A DNA stretch of 64,000 nt, taken from Planctomycetota bacterium (GTDB taxonomy: Bacteria; Planctomycetota; PLA2; JAEUHO01). Both the position numbers and the translations under genes were made by a program. The DNA lies in NCBI GenBank assembly GCA_029259775.1, contig JAJDEN010000046.1, positions 1-64,000 on the forward strand, in the 5' to 3' direction. Of the stretch, positions 7,815 to 16,394 are shown piece after piece (position 1 is the stretch's first letter; the number at the start of each line of letters is the position of its first letter). Below the pieces are notes generated by a model, which worked only from the letters and a program-made list of their open reading frames with translations, made no database searches and had not been told where the DNA came from.

Positions 7815-9386
7815 CTAGAGCGCGGACATCTTCCGGACCATCGCCTTGAGTTTGTAGATGTCGTCCCAGATCTCGCCGAAGTGCTCGTTGGCCACAGCGT
7901 CGCGTTCGCCCTCGTCCGCGCCGGGCATGTGCTCGACGACGTCCTCGAGCCACGCCTCCTCGATCTCGGACATGTGCGTGCGCGCCTCGGCGAGCTTCTC
8001 CTGCCAGAGACCGTGCGACCCGCCGCGATGCGCCATGACGCCCTCGTCATGGACCTTCTTGGCGAGCTCGAAGAGCGCCTTCATGCGCGCGAGACCCTTC
8101 TGGGCCTTGGTCTTGGCCTTCGAGGTGAGCTTGGGCAGGTCGAAGCTCGTCGGATCGGTCGCGGGAGGCGGCTCCGGCGCCACGGACGGGACCGGTGTCG
8201 GCGGCTTGGGCTTCGCAGGCGTGGGTGTCGGCTCGGCGGGTGTCGGCTCGCTCGGCGTGGGTTCCGCGGGCGTCGGCTCGGCGGGCGTCGGCTCGGCGGG
8301 CTTCGCCGGCATCGGCGTGGTCTTCATGCTCGGACGCGTGCCCTCCAAGGCTTCCCACCCATCGTGCTTCTTGTCGACCCAGTCGAGCAGACGGATCTGG
8401 TCTTCGACAGTGCGCGTGTTCCAGAGCGCGCTGTCGTGGGCGGACTTGGACATGCTTGCAAGCCAGGTGGGCTTCTGGGCGATGCGACCGTAGCTGTCCC
8501 GCCACTGCGCACGGAAGTCCGCCTCGATGCGCGACCACGTGCCGCCGCCGGCGTAGATCGCGCGCACCAACCGCACCGCATCGGAGCCGACGCGATCGGC
8601 GGGCTTGCGGCCCTTGGTATCGACCCACGGCTTGAGGCGGACCACCAGGACGCTGCCGCGCTTGATCGTCTCGTAGGGACGGAAGGTCAAGCGAGCGCGC
8701 CCGAGGGCGGACCGCAACGCGCGTGCTTCCGTGCTGTCGAGCGGCTCCCAGGGTTCCGTTGCCGCGGGGGCGGCATCCCCACCGCTGGGCCAAGGACCGT
8801 CAGAGCGTGCGTCGTAGAGGAACCAGTCGTACTTCGTGCCACCGGGGCGGTTCGGCACCCACACCCAGTAGGTCGCCGTCGGCACCTTCGACGCGTTGTA
8901 GAGGAACCACACGATGCCGTGCGTCGCGTCCATCATCTCGCGTTCGCGCATCCGGTAGCGGTGCACGCGCGACGGCCAGGGCTTGCCCTGGCGCGCGGCG
9001 TCGTACTGCTTGCCGAGCGAGGTCTTGACGCCCGGCAAGGCCTGGAACGCGGGCGTACGCATGTCGAAGTAGACGGCGCGGTAGTCCTTCTTCGAAACCC
9101 ACGCGCCCTTCGCCTTGCACTGGGGGCAGTCCACCCACGCGGGGCGGCCGGCCCTGCGTACCTGACGCTTGCCCTTGCCTTGGCAGGAGGGACAGCGAGA
9201 AGGAAACTTCTTGCGGTGCGTGATGTAGCGCCCGGCCGCGTTGCGCAGCTTGCCCAGCCGGCGTTTGTGCTCCTTGAGCGAGATCGGCCCCGGCTCGTCA
9301 CCGGCCTCGACCTGGCCCGCACCGGGTGCCAGGGCCAGCAGCAGGGCTCCTAGCAGGACACCGAGTCGGACGGCGCGTCGACGCAT
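7815..9386 (-). CDS. secreted protein with DnaJ-like zinc finger and Pro/Glu/Thr repeat
   Basis: Function unknown. A signal peptide (MRRRAVRLGVLLGALLLALA, cleavage near VEA at 28) predicts export. Residues 65-94 form a DnaJ-type cysteine pair motif, CPSCQGKGK ... CPQCKAKG (C65, C68, C87, C90), unusual outside the cytoplasm. The central domain (about 100-340) is rich in Trp/Tyr/Arg, with GIVWFLYNASKVPTATYWVWVPN suggesting a beta fold. Residues about 355-400 are a low-complexity linker of four or five (P-A/S-E-P-T) repeats encoded by near-identical 15-bp units. The C-terminal 120 residues are a charged helical region. GGAGGAAG lies upstream of the ATG. Confidence 0.85.
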   Translation of the reverse strand: MRRRAVRLGVLLGALLLALAPGAGQVEAGDEPGPISLKEHKRRLGKLRNAAGRYITHRKKFPSRCPSCQGKGKRQVRRAGRPAWVDCPQCKAKGAWVSKKDYRAVYFDMRTPAFQALPGVKTSLGKQYDAARQGKPWPSRVHRYRMREREMMDATHGIVWFLYNASKVPTATYWVWVPNRPGGTKYDWFLYDARSDGPWPSGGDAAPAATEPWEPLDSTEARALRSALGRARLTFRPYETIKRGSVLVVRLKPWVDTKGRKPADRVGSDAVRLVRAIYAGGGTWSRIEADFRAQWRDSYGRIAQKPTWLASMSKSAHDSALWNTRTVEDQIRLLDWVDKKHDGWEALEGTRPSMKTTPMPAKPAEPTPAEPTPAEPTPSEPTPAEPTPTPAKPKPPTPVPSVAPEPPPATDPTSFDLPKLTSKAKTKAQKGLARMKALFELAKKVHDEGVMAHRGGSHGLWQEKLAEARTHMSEIEEAWLEDVVEHMPGADEGERDAVANEHFGEIWDDIYKLKAMVRKMSAL

Positions 9387-9506
9387 GGGGTCGCTTCCTC
9401 CGCGGCCAGCCTACCTCCGGGGCCACCATCTCGCGACGGCGGGCCATCCCGCCCCCACGGCACGACGATCGTCGGCGGCGTCCCGTGCCGCGGGGAAGAT
9501 GCGCCG

Positions 9507-9887
9507 ATGCCGCGCACCGCACCGCCCCTCCTCGAAGGCTCTCGCTTCGCCTGGATCGCGACACTCGTGAGCGCGGGCACCGCCGTGGGCCTCGTGCTCG
9601 CGCAGGTCGTCGCGCCATGGCTGGCCGGCCTCCTGCATGTCGTCCTGCTCAGCCTGGTCGCGTGGTTCGTCTACGCGTGGGACAAGCGGCGCGCCCGCGC
9701 AGACGGACGGCGCATCTCGGAGGCGAACCTGCTCTGGTTGGCGGCGCTGGGCGGCGCGGCGGGTGCGTGGATCGCCATGGTGCGCCAGCGCCACAAGACG
9801 AAGCGCCGGACGTTCCGCCTGCTCGTGCCGGTCTGCGTGCTGCTGCACGTCGCGGCCGTCGCCTGGCTCGGGATGCGTTCTGCGTGA
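9507..9887 (+). CDS. DUF1294 small membrane protein
   Basis: A 126-residue protein with three or four membrane segments. The C-terminal 80 residues match the DUF1294 pattern: VYAWDKRRAR, RRISEANLLWLAALGGAAGAWIAMVRQRHKTKRRTFRLLVPV. In other DUF1294 proteins this domain follows a cold-shock domain or stands alone; here it stands alone behind about 20 extra residues and a first helix. Its biochemical role is unknown. The gene is convergent with the outer membrane protein gene, with 20 bp between stops. Confidence 0.88.
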   Translation: MPRTAPPLLEGSRFAWIATLVSAGTAVGLVLAQVVAPWLAGLLHVVLLSLVAWFVYAWDKRRARADGRRISEANLLWLAALGGAAGAWIAMVRQRHKTKRRTFRLLVPVCVLLHVAAVAWLGMRSA

Positions 9888-9907
9888 ACGGCCAACGGGC
9901 GAAGCCG

Positions 9908-10792
9908 CTAGAAGGAACGGGAGAGCGTCAGACCGAAGATGACGTGATCGTCGCGCTTCAGGGTGTCGGCGATGTCGTCGTCGAGCACGACCGTGTAGGC
10001 GACGCTCGGCTTGATCCCGAGCCCTCCGGCTTCGAGTAGCCAGCTGGCCGAGATCCGGAAGTCGTTGAACGCGCCGCCGCCGACGCCCCAGTAGCCTTCG
10101 TTGTAGTGCTCGTCGCCCCAGCCGAGCCCGGCCTTGACGGTGAGCACACCGACCGGCAGCGGGATGTCCTGATGGACATCGATCGTCGCGTAGAGGCCCT
10201 CGATCTCGAGGACGTCGTAGTACAGCGTGAAGCGCGGGTTGGCCGGCGCAGAGACGCCCATCCCGAAGTACAGCTCTGCGGTCGCGTCCGCACCGGACGA
10301 CGGGAACAGGTAGCCGGTGACGCCGGCAAACAGGTTCACGGCCGGGTCCGCGTCGATGATCGTGTGGACGTACTCGAGCGTCAGGTCCACCTCGGTGAAC
10401 TGGAACTCGTCGTCGTTGACGTCACCGAGATCCATGTTGGCCCACACGCCGAAGCTCCATCCGCCGTAGCTGAGCGTCGCCGCAGGCTGCAGGACCGGAT
10501 CGTCGGTGAGCAACTGGCCGCGCCAGACGTACTTCGAGAACACGCCGAGCTCGCCATCGACCTCGAGCCGCTTCGACCGCGCCTGCGTGACGACGCGCGG
10601 CGCGGGCGCCGTCCACGTGGGTGCGGGCTGACGCACCAAGCGGCCGGCGCTCGCGTCAGCCCCGGGAGGCGGCGTGGTCCAGACGTCGTAGCCGGACGCC
10701 GGGGGTGCGGGGGCGAGGGGACCGCTCTGGCAGGCGGGCAGCACGAGGGCCAAGGCGGCGAGAGCGAACAGCGTGGTGTGGCGCGGATTCAT
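9908..10792 (-). CDS. predicted outer-membrane beta-barrel with lipoprotein-type signal
   Basis: I start the gene at the ATG giving MNPRHTTLFALAALALVLPAC, a signal peptide with lipobox LPAC (C21). A Pro/Ala-rich linker of about 60 residues follows. From VFSKYVWRGQLLTDDPVLQPAATLSY to the end the sequence alternates polar and aromatic residues in strands of 8-12. It closes with VIFGLTLSRSF, the C-terminal aromatic typical of outer-membrane barrels. The SKYVWRGQ opening and YGGWSFGVWANMD resemble the TorF/TIGR02001 family of putative outer-membrane proteins. No transported substrate can be inferred. Confidence 0.85.
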   Translation of the reverse strand: MNPRHTTLFALAALALVLPACQSGPLAPAPPASGYDVWTTPPPGADASAGRLVRQPAPTWTAPAPRVVTQARSKRLEVDGELGVFSKYVWRGQLLTDDPVLQPAATLSYGGWSFGVWANMDLGDVNDDEFQFTEVDLTLEYVHTIIDADPAVNLFAGVTGYLFPSSGADATAELYFGMGVSAPANPRFTLYYDVLEIEGLYATIDVHQDIPLPVGVLTVKAGLGWGDEHYNEGYWGVGGGAFNDFRISASWLLEAGGLGIKPSVAYTVVLDDDIADTLKRDDHVIFGLTLSRSF

Positions 10793-10873
10793 GGGCGTCT
10801 TGGTACCCGATCCGGCCCCTGACGAACAAGCGAACCCGCGAATCCCGTTGGGCGGACCGTAGGATGCCCGCCC

Positions 10874-11326
10874 ATGCCTTCCGCCAACGACGTGATCCGC
10901 CGCCTCGACCTCGCGCCCCATCCCGAGGGCGGGTGGTTCCGCGAGACGCATCGCTCCGACGTGACGTTGCCGCAATCGGCACTGCCGGAGGGCTACGACG
11001 GGGACCGGGCCGCGGCCACGTCGATCCTCTTCCTGCTCAAGACGGGGGAGCCGTCGGTGAACCACCGCGTGCTCTCCGAGGAGATCTGGCTGCACCAGGG
11101 CGGTGACGACGTGAGGCTCACCATCACGCCGCCGAGTGGCGAGCCGACCGACGTCGTGCTCGGCCGGGGGGCAGGCGCGGTGTTGCAGCACGTCGTGCCG
11201 CCGGGCTGGTGGCAAGCGGCCACGCCGCGGCCCGGCGAGCACGGCTACGTACTCGTGGGCTGCGTCGTGGCGCCGGGCTTCGACTTCGACGACTTCCAGA
11301 TGCAGGACGTCGAGATGGAGGCCTAG
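10874..11326 (+). CDS. DUF985 cupin protein
   Basis: A 150-residue single-domain beta-barrel of the cupin superfamily, DUF985 type (related to yeast Yml079w). The N-terminal signature PHPEGGWFRETHRS (15-28) and the later EEIWLHQGGDDVRL and VVPPGWWQAA segments are characteristic. These proteins bind a small ligand in the barrel, but their reaction is not settled. The stop codon overlaps by 4 bp the stop of the convergent DinB gene. Confidence 0.93.
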   Translation: MPSANDVIRRLDLAPHPEGGWFRETHRSDVTLPQSALPEGYDGDRAAATSILFLLKTGEPSVNHRVLSEEIWLHQGGDDVRLTITPPSGEPTDVVLGRGAGAVLQHVVPPGWWQAATPRPGEHGYVLVGCVVAPGFDFDDFQMQDVEMEA

Positions 11327-11847
11327 GCATCCGCCACGGTCTCGGCGGGCACGGGCTTGTCCATGCTGACGCCCATCCAGCAGTCCGGCGTCCAGATGTC
11401 GTTGTTGCCCGCCTGCTTCACGTAGAGGAACAGCTGCATGCGGTAGGCGACGAGCCAATGCTGCGCCATGCTGACGAGACCGACGTCGAGGCGGATGTCC
11501 TCGCCCATCGGCGTCTTGGCTATCTGCGTGTCGAGCTGCTCCTGCGTGACCTCGTCGAAGAACGCGCTGACCTGCTCCTTCTGGCTGGCCATCGCGGCGG
11601 GGAACTCGTCGGCCGTCATCGTCTTGGCCGCCTCGGACATCGCCTGGTAGGCCTCCCAGTGACCGTCGACGAGCATGCGTGCGGCGCCGATGGAGCAGAA
11701 GGACAGGTAGCGCAGGAGCTCGAGCGTGGTGCGCTGCCCCTCGCTCGGCGTGTAGCCCATGCCGCCCTCCGGGATCTGCGCGGCGAGGTGCAGGCAGATG
11801 TCGCATTCCTTGAGGATGAGGTCGCGGATGTCGTTCTTGGTGATCAC
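11323..11847 (-). CDS. DinB-like four-helix bundle protein
   Basis: I start at GTG (reading MITKNDIRDLILKECD) because AGGAG lies eight bases upstream and the longer frame is low-complexity. The 174-residue product is predicted to be a four-helix bundle of the DinB/YfiT metal-binding superfamily. The last helix, VSMAQHWLVAYRMQLFLYVKQAGN, carries the His and the YRxQLFxYLK-type ending common in that superfamily. Other DinB homologues act as thiol S-transferases or are of unknown function. The other metal-binding histidines expected for the family are weak, so enzymatic activity is uncertain. Confidence 0.8.
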   Translation of the reverse strand: MITKNDIRDLILKECDICLHLAAQIPEGGMGYTPSEGQRTTLELLRYLSFCSIGAARMLVDGHWEAYQAMSEAAKTMTADEFPAAMASQKEQVSAFFDEVTQEQLDTQIAKTPMGEDIRLDVGLVSMAQHWLVAYRMQLFLYVKQAGNNDIWTPDCWMGVSMDKPVPAETVADA

Positions 11848-11983
11848 GGGGAGGCTCCTGGGGTGGCGCGCAGCATAGCGGGATTGGAGGGGCCGGGCGG
11901 CCCCAGGCCGCACTCGAACAGTCCGCGCGGGCGCGCGAACCGCATCGGTTCACCGTGGCAACCGCTCGCCATGGGTCACCCGC

Positions 11984-12025
11984 GCCCTACGCCTGCCGGG
12001 AGCGGCCCTACGCCTGCCGGGAGCG
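11984..12025. repeat. two perfect tandem copies of a 21-bp unit
   Basis: Positions 11984-12004 and 12005-12025 are identical, each beginning GCCCTACGCCTGCCGG and ending GAGCG. They sit in the 244-bp gap between the DinB gene and tRNA-Arg. No function is visible; slippage duplication is the simplest explanation. Confidence 0.9.
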
Positions 12026-12091
12026 AAGGTCGGGAGTTCGCGGCTCGCCAGAATTGAACGAAGCCCGGTGACCTCACCGGCCGCCGAGAAG

Positions 12092-12168
<77 letters not shown>

Positions 12169-12350
12169 ACGTTCTGTGGCAACGCGGGACACTAGCGCCG
12201 CCGCCGCACCGGTACAAGCAAACGAGGGGGGCCCTTCGTGGTTCACGGGCTCGGGAGCGCGGCAAGGCCGCTTTTGCGTGTGCGCGAGAGCCCTAGGGCC
12301 TACCATTCGCGGTTCGGCGCCGGAATCGGCGCCCTCGAGGCAGATGCCCC

Positions 12351-13589
12351 ATGTCCAAGATCGCCCTGGCCTTCTCCGGTGGACTCGACACCTCCTTCCT
12401 CGCCATCTGGCTGCGTGAGCAGACCGGCAGCGAGGTCGTGACGGTCTGCGTCGACACCGGCGGCTTCTCCGACGAAGAACTCGCCGCCATCGCCGCCCGC
12501 GCCAAGGAGCTCGGGATCGCGGACCACCGCGTCGTCAACGCCCAGCACGACGTGTACGACCGCTACGTCAGCTACCTGATCAAGGGCAACTGCCTGCGCG
12601 GCGGGACCTACCCCGTCTCCGTCGGCGCCGAGCGCACGGCGCAGGCCGAAGCGGTCGTCGGCGTGGCACGTGAGATTGGCGCCACGGCCATCGCCCACGG
12701 CTCCACCCGCGCCGGCAACGATCAGATCCGATTCGACGTCGCCATCCGCGCGCTTGCGCCTGAGCTCGAGATCCACGCCCCCATCCGCGACCTCGGCTGG
12801 TCACGCGAGCAAGAGTCAGCCTGGCTGGCGGAGCGCGGCATCGAGATCGACGCCAAGACCGTGGCCTACTCCGTCAACGAGGGCCTCTTCGGCACCACGA
12901 TCGGCGGCAAGGAGACGCACGACCCCTGGCAGGTCCCGCCGGGCGACGTCTACACCGCGACGGTCGATCCCGCCGACGCCCCCGCCGAGGGCGAGCAGGT
13001 CACGATCGGCTTCGAGCACGGACTGCCCATCTCGCTCGATGGCGACGCCCTGGACGGCGTCGCCGTCGTACGCGCGCTGAACGCCATCGCGGGACGCCAC
13101 GGCGTCGGCCGCGGCATGCACCTCGGCGACACGATCCTCGGCGTAAAGGGCCGCCTCGCGTTCGAAGCGCCTGGGCCGCTGGTCGTCATGCAGGCCCACA
13201 GCGAGCTCGAGAAGCTCGTCCAGACCCGCTGGCAGGCCTACTGGCGTCAGACGCTCGGCACCTTCTACGGCAACCTCTTGCACGAGGGTCTCTACTTCGA
13301 TCCGGTCATGCGCGACCTCGAGGCCTTCCTCGACAGCGTGAACGAGCGCGTCAGCGGCGAGGTCAAGGTCACGCTCTGCCGCGGCATCGCGCGCGTCACA
13401 GGTGTCCGATCGCCCCACTCTCTGATGGACCCCGACGTGGCCGTGTACGGCGAGGGCGCATCCGGCTGGACCGGCGGGCAGGCCGAGGGCTTCGCGCGCC
13501 TCTACGGCCTCGGCGCCGCGCTGGGGCATCGTGCAGCCGAACGCGCAGCCGAACGTGCAGCCCAAGAGGCCCAGGACGGTGACGCGTGA
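12351..13589 (+). CDS. argG: argininosuccinate synthase, Bacteroidetes-like type
   Basis: ArgG condenses citrulline and aspartate with ATP to argininosuccinate in arginine synthesis. The N-terminal ATP pyrophosphatase loop AFSGGLDTS (residues 7-15) and the motif AHGSTRAGNDQIRFD are diagnostic. Details such as VCVDTGGFSDEELAAIAARAKELG, GNCLRGGTYPVSVGAER and GLFGTTIGGKETHDPW resemble the divergent ArgG of Bacteroidetes rather than the E. coli or B. subtilis types. The length (412) is normal. The last about 20 residues are an Ala/Glu-rich tail made of a short repeat (RAAERAAERAAQ). Its stop overlaps the GTG start of the next gene by 4 bp, so the two are translationally coupled. Confidence 0.93.
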   Translation: MSKIALAFSGGLDTSFLAIWLREQTGSEVVTVCVDTGGFSDEELAAIAARAKELGIADHRVVNAQHDVYDRYVSYLIKGNCLRGGTYPVSVGAERTAQAEAVVGVAREIGATAIAHGSTRAGNDQIRFDVAIRALAPELEIHAPIRDLGWSREQESAWLAERGIEIDAKTVAYSVNEGLFGTTIGGKETHDPWQVPPGDVYTATVDPADAPAEGEQVTIGFEHGLPISLDGDALDGVAVVRALNAIAGRHGVGRGMHLGDTILGVKGRLAFEAPGPLVVMQAHSELEKLVQTRWQAYWRQTLGTFYGNLLHEGLYFDPVMRDLEAFLDSVNERVSGEVKVTLCRGIARVTGVRSPHSLMDPDVAVYGEGASGWTGGQAEGFARLYGLGAALGHRAAERAAERAAQEAQDGDA

Positions 13590-14662
13590 AGATCCGCCCG
13601 CACAAGTTCGCCAGCGTCGTGAGCCGGCTGGATCTGCCCGCCGAGATCACGTACGCCGCCGACATCACGGCCGTCCGCGGTCAGGTCCTCGTCGTGCGCG
13701 CGCTGGAAGAGAAGCGCGTCTACGACCAGGTCGAACTCACGACCGGCCGCATGGCGCATGTCGGCAAGGGCGACGTGTTCGTCGGCGCCCTGGGCCGTCG
13801 CGATGCGCTGCGCGGCTTCGTCGGTCGCATCCCCGAGCACATTGCAGCCGGGGACACCCTGAACCTGCTCAACCTGGGTGGCGTGCTCGGCCAGGCCGTC
13901 AGCGAGAACCAAGACGTCGGCCACTCGCTGCGTGTCGAGGTCCTCGGCATGGTCACGAGGGACGGCCGGGGCGTGAACCTCGAGGACGCGGCCATCCCCG
14001 ACCACGATCCGGCGAACGGTGGCTCCGGCGCGCGCGTGCCCCCGCTGATCGTCGTCTCGGGCACGTGCATGAACAGCGGCAAGACGGTCGCGGCGTGCGA
14101 GATCATCGCGTACCTCTCCCAGCAGGGCTACGCCGTCGGCGGCGCCAAGCTCACGGGCGTCGCGGCGCTGCGCGATCCGCTCAACATGCAGGACCACGGC
14201 GCGCTGAAGGTGCTGACGTTCCAGGACTGCGGCCTGCCCAGCACCGCCGCGCTGGATGACGTCGCCCCCATCGCCAAGCGGGTGCTGCGCGCCCTCGAGA
14301 GCGAAGCGGGCCGCGAGCTCGATGTCGTCGTGGCCGAGATGGGCGATGGGATCATCGGCCAGTACGGCGTCGATACGATCCTGCGCGACACCGAGTTCAA
14401 GACGTGGATCCGGGCGCACGTGCTCACGGCCAACGACCTCGTCGCGGCCTGGGGCGGCGTGCGCTGGCTGGCCGAGAACGACCTCACGGTCGACGTGATC
14501 GCCGGTCCGGCGACGGACAACCAAGTCGGCATCCGCTACGTGCGCGACGAACTCGGCGTGTCGGCCTCGAACGCGCGCACGGATCCCGAGGGGTTCGTCA
14601 GGCTGGTCGAGCAGGCAGCGTTCGGGCAGGACGGCGCACAGGACGACGCGGGCGCGTCCTAG
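13586..14662 (+). CDS. P-loop NTPase coupled to argG
   Basis: Not assigned to a pathway. Residues 1-150 form a domain without recognised motifs that contains mainly beta-type sequence. Residues 153-358 form a P-loop domain with Walker A GTCMNSGKT (159-167), preceded by the hydrophobic strand PLIVVS and followed by AACEIIAYLSQQGYAVGGAKLTG. A second conserved-looking segment, VVVAEMGDGIIGQYGVDTIL, may supply Walker B. The layout recalls DUF1611-like or MobB/dethiobiotin-synthetase-like P-loop proteins, but the match is weak. The GTGA overlap with argG suggests joint expression and perhaps a role in arginine or related amino acid metabolism; that role is inference. Confidence 0.85.
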   Translation: MKIRPHKFASVVSRLDLPAEITYAADITAVRGQVLVVRALEEKRVYDQVELTTGRMAHVGKGDVFVGALGRRDALRGFVGRIPEHIAAGDTLNLLNLGGVLGQAVSENQDVGHSLRVEVLGMVTRDGRGVNLEDAAIPDHDPANGGSGARVPPLIVVSGTCMNSGKTVAACEIIAYLSQQGYAVGGAKLTGVAALRDPLNMQDHGALKVLTFQDCGLPSTAALDDVAPIAKRVLRALESEAGRELDVVVAEMGDGIIGQYGVDTILRDTEFKTWIRAHVLTANDLVAAWGGVRWLAENDLTVDVIAGPATDNQVGIRYVRDELGVSASNARTDPEGFVRLVEQAAFGQDGAQDDAGAS

Positions 14663-14663
14663 C

Positions 14664-15305
14664 GTGGCGGGCATCCACCACGACTGGGGCACGGCGCCCT
14701 ACTTGGAGATCCACGAGCTGCAGCAGCGGCTCGTGGCCGCGCGCGCCGACGACAAGATCCCGAACCTGCTGCTGACGGGCGAACATCCGCACGTCATCAC
14801 GCTCGGCCGCAAGACGCCCAAGGGCGGGGCCTACGACGAACGCTTCGACGTCGTGCAGGTCGAGCGCGGCGGCGAGGCGACGTACCACGGTCCGGGCCAG
14901 ATCGTCGCCTACCCCATCATCCATCTCACGCAGAGCCGCAAGGACCTGCACCGCTTCCAGCGCGACCTCGAGGAGGTCGGCCTGCGCACGCTCACCGACT
15001 TCGGTCTCGAGGGCGAACGCCGCGAGGGACTCACGGGCGTGTGGATCGACGGTCGCAAGGTGCAGAGCTTGGGGATCGCGGTCCGGCGCTGGGTCACGTG
15101 GCACGGGCTGGCGCTCAACGTCGCGACCGATCTCGAGCCGTTCCGCACGTTCAACCCCTGCGGCCTGGACGGCGGCGTCATGATCTCGATGTCCGAAGCC
15201 GCTGGCCGCCCTCTGGACATCGCCGATGTGAAGGCGCGCCTCGTCGCGCACGCCTCCGAGCTCCTGCCGGGCGGACCCTTCGAAACGGGCGATCTGCCGG
15301 ACTGA
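14664..15305 (+). CDS. lipB: lipoyl(octanoyl) transferase
   Basis: LipB moves octanoate from octanoyl-ACP to the lipoyl domains of 2-oxoacid dehydrogenases and the glycine cleavage H protein. The family signature RGGEATYHGPGQIVAYP is at 68-84. The catalytic pair is present as K132 (GRKVQSLGIAV) and C166 (FNPCG). The length of 213 residues is normal. The GTG start lies one base after the stop of the P-loop gene, so it is probably part of the argG transcript. No lipA is in the window. Confidence 0.96.
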   Translation: MAGIHHDWGTAPYLEIHELQQRLVAARADDKIPNLLLTGEHPHVITLGRKTPKGGAYDERFDVVQVERGGEATYHGPGQIVAYPIIHLTQSRKDLHRFQRDLEEVGLRTLTDFGLEGERREGLTGVWIDGRKVQSLGIAVRRWVTWHGLALNVATDLEPFRTFNPCGLDGGVMISMSEAAGRPLDIADVKARLVAHASELLPGGPFETGDLPD

Positions 15306-15362
15306 CCGGGTCCCACCGCCCGGACCTCGCTACCTTGAGGCCCAACGCTCCCGGAGACCCGC

Positions 15363-16352
15363 ATGAGCACCGCCGTCCCGAAGATGCCGCTTCCCAAGCA
15401 CATCCCGGATCGTGAGTCGATCGATCCGACCCTGGACCTCGAAGTCGAGATCACGCGCCTGAAGCAGGAGCGCAACGCCATCATCCTGTCGCACTACTAC
15501 CAAGACGGCGAGATGCAGGACATCGCCGACTTCGTGGGCGACAGCCTGGGCCTCTCGCAGCAGGCCAAGGCGACGGACGCGGACGTCATCGCGTTCTGCG
15601 GCGTGCACTTCATGGCAGAGACGGCGAAGATCCTCAACATGGGCAAGACCGTGGTCATGCCCGACAGCGACGCCGGTTGCTCCTTGGCCGACCGCTGCCC
15701 GCCCGACGTCTTCGCCGAGTGGCTCGAGCAGTACCCCGACCACGTGGTCGTGAGCTACATCAACACCTCGGCGTCCATCAAGGCGATGAGCGACATCATT
15801 TGCACCTCGACGAATGCGGTACGCGTGGTCGAGTCGATCCCCAAGGACAAGAAGATCGTCTTCTGCCCCGACCGCCATCTCGGCCGCTGGGTGATCAAGC
15901 AGACGGGCCGCGACATGGTGCTCTGGCCCGGCTTCTGTGTCGTCCACGAGCAGTTCACCGCACGCAAGCTGCTGAAGCACAGGCGCCAGTACCCCAACGC
16001 CGAGCTGATCGCACACCCCGAGTGCGAGCAGAGCGTGCTCGACATGGCCGACTTCATCGGCTCGACGAACCAGCTCATCAAGCACGTCGTCGAGACGAAG
16101 GACGTGAACGAGTTCATCGTCGCCACCGAGATGGGCGTCATGCACCAGATGCGCAAGCAGCGCCCGGGCGTGACGGTCATTGGCGCCGAGCCCGACTCGG
16201 GCTGCGAGTGTGCCGTGTGCCCGTACATGCGCCTGAACACGATGGAGAAGCTCTACTTGGCGCTGCGCGACCTCAAGCCCGAGATCGACGTGCCCAAGGA
16301 GATCGCCGATCGCGCCATCGCGCCGATCGAGCGCATGCTCGCGCTCGGCTAG
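15363..16352 (+). CDS. nadA: quinolinate synthase
   Basis: NadA uses a [4Fe-4S] cluster to condense iminoaspartate with dihydroxyacetone phosphate into quinolinate, the first committed NAD precursor. The N-terminal ILSHYYQDGEMQDIADFVGDSLGL is diagnostic. The likely cluster cysteines are C106 (DSDAGCSLAD), C192 (PGFCVVHEQF) and C286 in CECAVCPYM. C221 (HPECEQSV) is an additional conserved-looking cysteine. The length (329) is typical of the long form. GGAGACCC precedes the ATG. The partner aspartate oxidase (nadB) and nadC are not in the window. Confidence 0.97.
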   Translation: MSTAVPKMPLPKHIPDRESIDPTLDLEVEITRLKQERNAIILSHYYQDGEMQDIADFVGDSLGLSQQAKATDADVIAFCGVHFMAETAKILNMGKTVVMPDSDAGCSLADRCPPDVFAEWLEQYPDHVVVSYINTSASIKAMSDIICTSTNAVRVVESIPKDKKIVFCPDRHLGRWVIKQTGRDMVLWPGFCVVHEQFTARKLLKHRRQYPNAELIAHPECEQSVLDMADFIGSTNQLIKHVVETKDVNEFIVATEMGVMHQMRKQRPGVTVIGAEPDSGCECAVCPYMRLNTMEKLYLALRDLKPEIDVPKEIADRAIAPIERMLALG

Positions 16353-16369
16353 CCCGAAAACGACCCGTA

Positions 16370-16384
16370 CGGACCCAGGGTCCG
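16370..16384. terminator. possible short hairpin between convergent nadA and permease genes
   Basis: The sequence CGGACCCAGGGTCCG is a perfect inverted repeat lying between the stop of nadA and the stop of the ABC permease gene. It could form a 5-bp stem with a 5-base loop. There is no T-run on either strand, so it is at best a weak bidirectional terminator. Confidence 0.35.
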
Positions 16385-16394
16385 ATCGGAGGGT

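Noticed and set aside
8200-8310. Short regularly spaced repeats that might be a CRISPR array
   Set aside because: They are 15-bp in-frame units coding Pro-Ala-Glu-Pro-Thr in the secreted protein, with no spacers.
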